In this document: one piece after another, positions 8,396-14,568 of the stretch
Layout: the number at the start of each line of letters is the position of its first letter
How positions within the stretch are numbered: position 1 is the stretch's first letter
Assembly (NCBI GenBank): GCA_052144935.1
Contig: JBKQPR010000116.1
Location: 1-42,212 of the forward strand
DNA from: JOPF133 sp052144935
GTDB taxonomy: Bacteria > Acidobacteriota > Terriglobia > Bryobacterales > Bryobacteraceae
Length of the DNA: 42,212 bases
Reading direction: 5' to 3'
Notes under the pieces: generated by a model
The model's database searches: none
The model's input: the letters and a program-made list of their open reading frames with translations, nothing else
What the model was told of the DNA's origin: nothing
Program-made: the position numbers and the translations under genes

Positions 8396-9904
8396 CTATG
8401 CTCGGCGCTTCCCCATCAGCCGCCCATTCCGAATCAGCCCCGACGCCTCATTCGCCGTCACTTCGATTCGATCCCCATCGAACCGAATATCCAATGTGTA
8501 GTGGTTGATATTAGCGACAAAGTTCACGTCCAGCAGAAACTCGTCATCCGCCATCCATTTCCCCGTCGCCCCGGCTGGCATGTGAAATGGGCCGTTCGGG
8601 CCGAAGCGATACACACCGTCCAGGCCAATCGGGAAACTCAGAGGTTGCCCATAGTACTTCACATCCACGCGCGCCTCGCCGTTCTTTCCAAAGGTAAGCG
8701 ACAGGCTGTCGAGGCGAGACGAATTCACCGGAAACTCGTAGACCGCCCCTGAGATCGAGGCAGCCAGCGAAGGCAGCGGCGAAGGGGCGCCCGCCGCCGG
8801 AGGATTCGCCGCGGCCCCCAGCCGCTCGTTCAAGTGCGCGACTGCCAAGGGGCTCGGGGGCAGCGCCTGGCCGGACTTTACGGCCAGGCGGACGAGCTGC
8901 GCAATCTGGCCCGCGTTGCCCCCGGCCATGCTCACCACGATTAGGTCCAGGTCCGGCCACACGATCAACGACTGTCCTCCGCGGCCCGTGCCGCCATACT
9001 GGCGCCCGTTCGGCCCGTTCGTGACGTTCCATTCGTAGCCCATCCCTCCGTGGTCTCCGCGCACGCCGGTTGGCGCCGCTGTGGACATCGCGACCCAATC
9101 GGCGGGCACAATCTGTTGGCCGTCCCAGTTGCCTCCATGCAGGTACAGGTAACCGATCTTCGCCACGTCCTGCGGGAAGAGATGGCTGTCGCCCCATCCG
9201 TGGCTGCGAGCCTGCGGATCGGCGGCCCACACCACTCCGCGGATTCCCAGCGGGTCGAATAAGTATTTCTCCGCGAACTCCGCTTCGCTCACGCCCGCCG
9301 CCGCTCCGATCGCCGACCCCAGCAGATGATATCCGGGGCTGCAATATGACGAGTGCGTGCCGGGATCGTATTTCATCGGAAGGGACAGCGCGAACTGCAC
9401 CCAGTTCGACGAGCGTTTCATCTGTTCCAGTTCCTGCTCACCGGGTGCGTATCCGCAGTCCAGCCCGGATTCCATCCGCAGCAAATCCCCCACGGTGATT
9501 TTCTGCTTCTGTGCATCGGCCTTCGCGGGTCTCTCTTTTGGGAACAACGGCAGCAGAGGTTGGTCGAGTTGGATCAGCTTTCGAGACACCGCTATGCCAG
9601 TCAAAACCGAAGTGACGGTCTTGGTCACCGAGGCCAGGTCGTGCGGGGTCCGGCCGTCATACGGATAGAAGGTTGCGTCAACCACGGCGTATCCGTGGCG
9701 AATCACAAGCAGGCTGTGAACTCCAAGATGCTTCTCGATTACCTGGTCGATCGCCGCAGCCAGCATCTGCGAATCGATGCCCTGCGATTCCGGCGTGGCG
9801 GTCCGCCATTTCTGCGAGGGCCAGTACGTGGAACTCTGCCCGCCCGAAGTCAGGCACATCGCCGAGAGGGCCAGCCCAAAGTAAACCGTGCGTCGAATGG
9901 ACAT
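8396..9904 (-). CDS. exported serine hydrolase, class C beta-lactamase/PBP family
   Basis: This 502-residue protein has the serine-hydrolase fold shared by class C beta-lactamases, penicillin-binding proteins and related esterases. The active-site SxxK is S92-V-T-K95 (DLASVTKT). A Tyr region SSYCSPGYHLLG takes the place of the usual YxN, and GGTGRGGQ takes the place of the KTG box. The start at 9904 (MSIRRTVYFGLALSAMCLTS) gives a signal peptide and sits behind an AAGGTGGAG ribosome site; the frame extends 17 codons further upstream without support. An extra C-terminal domain of about 110 residues follows, as in many family members. The substrate is unknown, and antibiotic hydrolysis should not be assumed. 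It stands alone on the minus strand. Confidence 0.88.
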   Translation of the reverse strand: MSIRRTVYFGLALSAMCLTSGGQSSTYWPSQKWRTATPESQGIDSQMLAAAIDQVIEKHLGVHSLLVIRHGYAVVDATFYPYDGRTPHDLASVTKTVTSVLTGIAVSRKLIQLDQPLLPLFPKERPAKADAQKQKITVGDLLRMESGLDCGYAPGEQELEQMKRSSNWVQFALSLPMKYDPGTHSSYCSPGYHLLGSAIGAAAGVSEAEFAEKYLFDPLGIRGVVWAADPQARSHGWGDSHLFPQDVAKIGYLYLHGGNWDGQQIVPADWVAMSTAAPTGVRGDHGGMGYEWNVTNGPNGRQYGGTGRGGQSLIVWPDLDLIVVSMAGGNAGQIAQLVRLAVKSGQALPPSPLAVAHLNERLGAAANPPAAGAPSPLPSLAASISGAVYEFPVNSSRLDSLSLTFGKNGEARVDVKYYGQPLSFPIGLDGVYRFGPNGPFHMPAGATGKWMADDEFLLDVNFVANINHYTLDIRFDGDRIEVTANEASGLIRNGRLMGKRRA

Positions 9905-10007
9905 CGGGAACTCCACCTTATGCGTCAGCCGCGCCTTCAGCCACACGTCGATCATACCGAATCTGCAGATCTAGCCGTGACGCGCCGGCGTCCCTAGCCT
10001 AGCGGTG

Positions 10008-10121
10008 GTGCGAGGGCCATTCGACCGGGTCGGGCTTTGAAGTCCACCGCCCGCTTTTCCAGCGGTGCGAGGGCCAAACCGCCGGGTCGGGCTTTGAAGT
10101 CCACCGCCCGCTTTTCCCGCG
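10008..10121. repeat. two 57-bp direct repeats
   Basis: Two adjacent copies of 57 bases (10008-10064 and 10065-10121), each beginning GTGCGAGGGCC and containing the stretch GGGCTTTGAAGTCCACC, differ at a handful of positions. They are tandem with no spacer and not palindromic. Coordinates may be off by one base. Confidence 0.8.
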
Positions 10122-10177
10122 GGATAGCCTCACTTGCTCTCCCTCCCTTCGGGATATAGGAGTCCAGAGCCGGAGTG

Positions 10178-10234
10178 GCGGCCCGCGTATCGCTCAGCGG
10201 CCCGCGTATCGCTAAGCGGCCCGCATATCGCTGA
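10178..10234. repeat. three 19-bp tandem repeats
   Basis: Three head-to-tail copies of GCGGCCCGCGTATCGCTNA, with single-base changes (TCA, TAA, TGA ends; the third copy has ATAT in place of GTAT). They lie about 190 bases from the parS-like site. They have no spacers, so they are not a CRISPR array. Confidence 0.85.
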
Positions 10235-10420
10235 GCCATTATTGACCGATGCGGCTCGGCTCCCCGGAGCGCGCCGGGTGGGTCGTCGCTCTGCCCGGCC
10301 GATTGCCGTTCCCGGTATTTCGTTCGAATGGGTTGCACCCGGCGGGCCAACCGCTCGATGAGCAACATTGGCGGCCATCCGGCGCGGCGTCCGCGGCAGT
10401 CCTCTTCCCGGCGCCCCGGT

Positions 10421-10436
10421 TGTTCCACGTGAAACA
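10421..10436. promoter_or_regulatory. parS: parS-like centromere site (ParB-binding)
   Basis: TGTTCCACGTGAAACA fits the degenerate bacterial parS consensus TGTTNCACGTGNAACA at every fixed position; only the fifth base breaks the perfect palindrome. ParB binds such sites and, with ParA, segregates the chromosome; most parS sites lie near the replication origin. It sits in an intergenic region 36 bases before a small gene. No parA or parB gene is in the window, so function is inferred from the match alone, which is very unlikely by chance in 42 kb. Confidence 0.75.
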
Positions 10437-10472
10437 CGGTGGACGGCGGTACTATTTTAGTGGGGTGTCGGC

Positions 10473-10682
10473 ATGTTGCGAGCTAACCAAGCCACGGTTG
10501 CGTGGGATTCGAAGAAGAAGCAATGGCATGTTACGGTAGAGGTCGGAGCCGAGTCGATTAAGCGGTGGAGCGCCACGAACGCGGGCGACGCGGGCGACGA
10601 TGCGCTGCGGGCCATGGCGGTCGAAGTGGCCCGCGATGAAGGGTATGAACTGGAGGTGCAGCGGGTTTCGATCGTGCGGTAA
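10473..10682 (+). CDS. small protein of unknown function, 69 residues
   Basis: I do not recognise a family. The protein has a short beta-rich start (ATVAWDSKKKQWHVTVEVG) and a C-terminal half that could be a helix followed by a strand (DDALRAMAVEVARDEGYELE, then VQRVSIVR). It is soluble, with no signal or membrane segment. Support for it being real comes from a TACTAT -10-like box at 10450-10455 just upstream, a G-rich weak ribosome site, and a balanced composition unlike the surrounding repeat sequence. It lies directly beside the parS-like site, but nothing shows a functional link. Confidence 0.6.
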   Translation: MLRANQATVAWDSKKKQWHVTVEVGAESIKRWSATNAGDAGDDALRAMAVEVARDEGYELEVQRVSIVR

Positions 10683-10870
10683 GGCCACCCGATCGCCGGC
10701 TATCTCCGGGCCTTCCCATCCGGTATCGGGAGCGATCGCTGTGTAAGAGCGGCCCCTCGGGTGAGATCGACCTTCGCCTCGGGCGGAGGCGTTGCTTCAC
10801 CCTTGGAGCGCCGAGTGCACCCGCATGGTTATTCGATCGGTGGGTTACGACCACCCGAAGGAGCTGGCGC

Positions 10871-11434
10871 ATGAGGAGCTCGCGTGCATACTTCATGACC
10901 AGTGCCCGCCTTGGATTCGATCGTTGGTCGAGTGCCGATCTAGCCTTGGCGAACGCTCTTTGGGGCGACCCGAAGGTGACCGCCTGGATCGGCGGCCCTT
11001 TTACAGAGCGCGAAATTCTCGATAGGCTGCAGAGGGAAATCCCGTCGATGAACATTGACAAGGTTCAATATTGGCCGATTTTTCTTCTCGCAGACGATCG
11101 ACACGTGGGTTGCGCCGGTCTCCGTATGTATCGGCTCGATGAACGCGTTTACGAGATTGGGTTCCACCTTCTCCGCGCGTATTGGGCGCGGTGTTTCGCC
11201 GAGGAAGCAGGGCGTGCGATTGTTGCATTTGCATTCGAGTCACTCGGTGCGCGCGCCCTGTTCGCCGGGCACCATCCGTCGAACGCGACATCTCGTCGCG
11301 TGTTGACAAAACTCGGATTCCACTTCACGCATGAGGAGTTTTATTCGCCAACCGGGCTTCATCACCCTTGCTATTTATTGCGCCGGAACGAGTGGCCCCA
11401 TCCCTCGGCTCCCGGTCTTCGCTCAGGCCCATAA
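10871..11434 (+). CDS. GNAT-family acetyltransferase, RimJ/RimL-like
   Basis: A 187-residue protein of the Acetyltransf_3 type, which moves an acetyl group from acetyl-CoA to an amine of a protein N-terminus or small molecule. Features seen are the N-terminal strand and helix (ARLGFDRWSSADLALANALW), the central sheet (HVGCAGLRMYRLDERVYEIG), a helix-rich CoA region (EEAGRAIVAFAFESLGARAL) and the signature HPSNATSRRVLTKLGFHF. The start at 10871 follows AAGGAG (10858-10863) by 7 bases; an internal ATG at 10895 is the alternative and matches the point where family similarity begins. The substrate cannot be told from sequence. Confidence 0.88.
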   Translation: MRSSRAYFMTSARLGFDRWSSADLALANALWGDPKVTAWIGGPFTEREILDRLQREIPSMNIDKVQYWPIFLLADDRHVGCAGLRMYRLDERVYEIGFHLLRAYWARCFAEEAGRAIVAFAFESLGARALFAGHHPSNATSRRVLTKLGFHFTHEEFYSPTGLHHPCYLLRRNEWPHPSAPGLRSGP

Positions 11435-11813
11435 ACCGGGCATGCCGCGGATGGCCGTCCGGCGTCCGCTCGCCAAGAGGTATTTCGCGGGCGGCCTCTC
11501 GCAATACACCGCGGTCGGCTCAGTCGAGGCGCTTTCGCGCCCAGACCATTGGCCGATCATGGCGCTGAACCGGAAGGGTTCCGGTAAGGGCCTTTGCCGT
11601 AGAGGCCTTTGCCGTAGAGGCCTTTGCCGTAGAGGACCTCTGCCGTGCCGGCAAAGCGGCCTGCGCACCGACGACCGGCTTCACTGCAACGCTCCGCGCC
11701 CGTCATTGATGACGGTCGCCTCGGAAACTGCCTCGGGCCGGCACGGGAACGAAGCCTCTCCAACTTTCCATTCTTCTGTTATTTTGCATACTATGAGCAC
11801 GGAGGTTTTTCCG
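11435..11813. other. non-coding stretch with tandem repeats
   Basis: The open frame of the downstream hydrolase runs back through this stretch, but its peptide there is repeat-derived (GLCRRGLCRRG) and the signal peptide starts only at 11814, so I treat it as untranslated. It contains the 15-bp repeats at 11591-11635 and a small palindrome CCGTCAT-TG-ATGACGG at 11700-11715. Confidence 0.6.
11591..11635. repeat. three 15-bp tandem repeats
   Basis: CCTTTGCCGTAGAGG occurs three times without a spacer, followed by a degenerate fourth start (ACCTCTGCCGTGCC). The period is a multiple of three. It lies in the spacer upstream of an alpha/beta hydrolase gene. Confidence 0.9.
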
Positions 11814-12788
11814 ATGCGTGCTGTCTGTCTGCTTTTCTGCCTCGCCGGAGCGCTTCTCGCCCAGAGCGATACGCCGCCCAAGGCGCCCTTGGACGTCAAG
11901 CCCGCCAGCATCACGTACGAGGAGGTGGCGTACCCGTACCCGGTGTCCTACCTGCCTCTGACGCTGTATGGCCAGGACGTGCGGATGGCGTATATGGATG
12001 TGCCGCCCGCGGGACTGCCGAACGGGCGCACGGTGGTACTGTTCCACGGGATGAATTTCGGCGGCTTCTATTTCGCGGGGCCCATCGAGCGGTTGCGCCA
12101 GGAGGGCTTCCGCGTAGTAGTGCCTGACCAGATCGGGTTCGGGCGATCGTCGAAGCCGGTCATTCCTTATAATTTCCACGATATGGCGCTGAACAGCCGG
12201 AAGCTCTTGGAGTCCCTGCGAATCGCGAAAGTGTCGATCGTGGGGCACTCGATGGGCGGGATGCTGGCCGCGCGGTTCGCCGCGTCGTTTCCGGACATCA
12301 CCGAGCGGGCCGTGATCTACGATCCGATCGGGTTGACCGACATCCGCTACGAGCGCCCGTGGCGTAGCGCGGACGATGCCTACAAGGCCACCATGGCGCA
12401 GACCAACGATCAGCGCTGGCAGGGATTCTACGCCAACATACGGCGCTATTTCCCGTCACCCGGCGCGTGGAAGCCGGAGTATGAACGGTATGTGCGGATT
12501 CTGTACGCGCCCACTCTGAGCGGCGACTGGCCGCGCCTGGCGATGGTCCAATCCATCTATCGGCAGATGCTGTATCTCGACCCGGTGGTGTACGACTGGG
12601 CGAAGATCAAGGTGAAGACGCTGGTGATCGGCGGGGAGAAGGACGGGTCGGATTTTCCGGCGCTGGCCAAGCACATCGCGGATACGATTCCGGGCGCGGA
12701 GCTGGTAATTCTGCCGAATCTGGGACACGTCCCACACCTGGAGGCGCCGGAGGTGTTTTATCCGCCGCTGCTGAAGTTCTTGAAGTAA
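11814..12788 (+). CDS. exported alpha/beta hydrolase
   Basis: A 324-residue alpha/beta-fold hydrolase. The N-terminus MRAVCLLFCLAGALLAQ is a signal peptide, so it acts outside the cytoplasm. The catalytic triad can be seen: Ser146 in the elbow GHSMGG, an Asp near 277 in GGEKDGSD, and His305 in LGHVPH; the oxyanion motif is HGMN (about 79). The start at 11814 follows GGAGG (11801-11805) by 8 bases. The family includes esterases, dehalogenases and C-C hydrolases, and the substrate is not evident. The mannonate-dehydratase-like gene begins 16 bases downstream with its own ribosome site, so the two are probably one transcript. Confidence 0.9.
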   Translation: MRAVCLLFCLAGALLAQSDTPPKAPLDVKPASITYEEVAYPYPVSYLPLTLYGQDVRMAYMDVPPAGLPNGRTVVLFHGMNFGGFYFAGPIERLRQEGFRVVVPDQIGFGRSSKPVIPYNFHDMALNSRKLLESLRIAKVSIVGHSMGGMLAARFAASFPDITERAVIYDPIGLTDIRYERPWRSADDAYKATMAQTNDQRWQGFYANIRRYFPSPGAWKPEYERYVRILYAPTLSGDWPRLAMVQSIYRQMLYLDPVVYDWAKIKVKTLVIGGEKDGSDFPALAKHIADTIPGAELVILPNLGHVPHLEAPEVFYPPLLKFLK

Positions 12789-12804
12789 GCCAAGGGAGTA
12801 CAAG

Positions 12805-13917
12805 ATGAGACGAAGAGATTTTCATAAGACGGTCGTAAGTGGCGCCATCGGCGCCGGCGCCGCAGGCGCCTTCAACCCTGGGATGGCATCAGCGGCGCCC
12901 GCCCCCACACGGAATACCTTGATGCACGTCGGCGGAGACTACCACAGCATCGCCGGCGGTCCCCACGCCGGCATCACCGGGAAGGCGAACCTGGAGTACA
13001 ACCTGCGCCATGGCGTCAGGCATCTCACTGGAGAGGTGCAGAAAATCGGCCCTGACGGCGCCTGGGATCTCGACGAGCTGAAGAGGATGAAGGATAACTG
13101 CGACCAGGCCGGCGTGGTCTTCGAAGCCATCCGGATGGATTCCGAATACATCATGCTGCGAGGCGGCCCGGAACGGGATCGCCGGCTGGAAGCCATCGCA
13201 GGAAATATCCAGAAGGCTTCCCAGGTGGGTGTCAAATACATCACCCATCATTGGACTGTCATCCCCATCCGGCGGAACACCACGACTAAGGGGCGCGGCG
13301 GCGTGACTTATGCCGCCTTTAAGCTGGAAGATAACTGGAAGGATCTGCCGGTGGGAGAAGCGGGCAGGGTCACCTCGGACGATTACTGGGAGCGCATCGC
13401 GTATTTCCTCCACAAGGCGATCCCCGTGTGCAAGCAATACGACGTGAAAATGGCCGCCCACCCGTATGACCCGCCGGGGCTCCCCTTCGGCTATCAGGGC
13501 GCCGAGAATTGGGATTCGCCCTCGATCTTCGAAGGCTTCAAGCGATACGAATCGATCGTCGACAGCCCCTGCAATGGATTCCAGTTGTGCCTGGGAACGA
13601 CGGCCGAAGGGTTAAAAAATCCCGCCGGCGAAGTCCTCCCGATCGTCAAGTATCTGGGCGAACGCGGCAAGATACACCAGGTTCACATGCGCAATATCCG
13701 CGGCGGTCTTAACAACTTCGCGGAAGTGTATCCCGACGAAGGAGAGATGGATTTCCTCAAGGTCATGCGCATCTTGCGGGACGTGCAATTTGCCGGCTCG
13801 ATCTGCCCGGACCACATGCCGGCTCATCCCGACGACCCTGGCAAGCTCCAGGCCTATGCTTTCGGATATGGCTACATTAAGGCTCTGATCCATACGGTGA
13901 ATTCGGAAGTCGAATGA
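12805..13917 (+). CDS. Tat-exported mannonate dehydratase-like (UxuA family) protein
   Basis: A 370-residue TIM-barrel protein of the UxuA type, which in its best-known form dehydrates D-mannonate to 2-keto-3-deoxygluconate. The N-terminus MRRRDFHKTVVSGAIGAGAA is a twin-arginine leader, which typical cytoplasmic UxuA lacks. Family signs are EVQKIGPDGAWDLDEL, the metal-site regions MAAHPYDPP and QVHMRNIRGG, and the C-terminal EGEMDFLKVM and CPDHMP. The ribosome site AGGGAG lies 6 bases before the ATG. Because the protein seems exported and divergent, the reaction may be different (a related sugar or sugar-acid isomerase or dehydratase). It follows an exported hydrolase in the same orientation. 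Confidence 0.82.
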   Translation: MRRRDFHKTVVSGAIGAGAAGAFNPGMASAAPAPTRNTLMHVGGDYHSIAGGPHAGITGKANLEYNLRHGVRHLTGEVQKIGPDGAWDLDELKRMKDNCDQAGVVFEAIRMDSEYIMLRGGPERDRRLEAIAGNIQKASQVGVKYITHHWTVIPIRRNTTTKGRGGVTYAAFKLEDNWKDLPVGEAGRVTSDDYWERIAYFLHKAIPVCKQYDVKMAAHPYDPPGLPFGYQGAENWDSPSIFEGFKRYESIVDSPCNGFQLCLGTTAEGLKNPAGEVLPIVKYLGERGKIHQVHMRNIRGGLNNFAEVYPDEGEMDFLKVMRILRDVQFAGSICPDHMPAHPDDPGKLQAYAFGYGYIKALIHTVNSEVE

Positions 13918-13927
13918 CGAATAGGGT

Positions 13928-13984
13928 CCTATTGCGCCGCGGGGGCGCGGAACAATAGGGCAGGCGAATCGCCGGCGATTCGCC
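13928..13984. repeat. two inverted repeats after the UxuA-like gene
   Basis: CCTATTG (13928-13934) pairs with CAATAGG (13953-13959) around a GC-rich core, and the perfect 22-bp palindrome of two GGCGAATCGCC-type arms follows at 13963-13984. They separate the UxuA-like gene from the truncated Tat protein. They could stop transcription, but there is no T-run. Confidence 0.65.
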
Positions 13985-14016
13985 CGCCCATGCCCAAGAG
14001 AAAGGACGCAAAACCG

Positions 14017-14373
14017 ATGAATCGAGATATCCAACTGAGAGGAATTACCAGAAGGCAGTTGCTCCAGTTGGCCGCCGGAGTATCCGCCGGAGCCGGACTT
14101 GTCAGGGCCCAAACCGCGCGGAGCGGAACCGCCGAGTTCCGCACGCAAGGCTCGACGCTTACACTCGGGAATCCTCACCTCTCGATGTCATGGCGCTTGT
14201 CTGACTCCCACCTGGCGGCCATCGAGCTGGCGGACCATCACCGTACACAGAAGTTCGCGCTTGCCCCCGACGTCTTCCAGCTTGAACTCTCGGGCGGCAG
14301 GGTCTTCGGGTCCAGCGGAATGGTCTTGGCGGAGAAGCCTGCGTCTACTCGCCTGGACTGTACACCCCTCTAA
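14017..14373 (+). pseudogene. 5' remnant of a Tat-exported protein, 118 residues
   Basis: The reading frame begins normally: AAAGGA at 14001-14006, ATG at 14017, and a clear twin-arginine leader with ITRRQLLQLAAGVSAGAG. About 70 residues of a mature secreted domain follow (TLGNPHLSMSWRLSDSHLAA onward), which resembles the N-terminus of large exported carbohydrate-active enzymes. The frame then stops after STRLDCTPL, and an array of hairpins begins about 40 bases later. No continuation is found in any frame, so I read this as the 5' end of a gene whose 3' part was lost or displaced. Assignment to a glycosidase-like family is weak. Confidence 0.6.
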
Positions 14374-14414
14374 GCAAGGAGGCCGGTGGCTAACTGGCGC
14401 ATCCCGCGGGCCGA

Positions 14415-14503
14415 GCGCCGAGACGAGTCTCGGCGCGGCAAACACGAGTGTTTGCGCTGTGGCGCAGACTCTCAGTCTGCCGCGCCCACAATCGTGTGGG
14501 CGC
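14415..14503. repeat. array of four different perfect hairpins
   Basis: Four stems follow each other with short spacers: GCGCCGAGA/TCTCGGCGC (14415-14436, loop CGAG); GCAAACA/TGTTTGC (14438-14455 including flanking pairs, loop CGAG); GCAGACT/AGTCTGC (14464-14480, loop CTC); GCGCCCACA/TGTGGGCGC (14482-14503, loop ATCG). Each stem has a different sequence but a similar size, a GC edge and a 3-4 base loop. The array lies between the broken Tat protein and the ADOP permease gene. Confidence 0.85.
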
Positions 14504-14568
14504 TCTTGCGGCGACGCCTATGCGAAGTGCGGACTGAAGGACTAAAGGTACGTTCGGCCCAGTCCGCT

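Larger units (their letters stand above)
9905..10420. other. repeat-rich spacer without a gene
   Basis: This stretch between the serine hydrolase start and the parS-like site holds two sets of direct repeats (10008-10121 and 10178-10234, listed separately). Minus-strand reading of the first gives a repeated EKRAVDFKARPG peptide, which I take as translated repeat and not as a protein. Confidence 0.55.

Noticed and set aside
8396..9904. Calling the serine hydrolase an antibiotic-resistance beta-lactamase
   Set aside because: SxxK is present but the YxN and KTG positions are altered (YCS, GTG), and the extra C-terminal domain fits the esterase/peptidase relatives; resistance cannot be claimed.
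10008..10234. Possible CRISPR array
   Set aside because: The repeats are head to tail without variable spacers, and no cas genes are nearby.
11331..11813. Long N-terminal extension of the alpha/beta hydrolase frame
   Set aside because: The peptide is translated tandem repeat and overlaps the GNAT gene; the signal peptide and ribosome site place the start at 11814.
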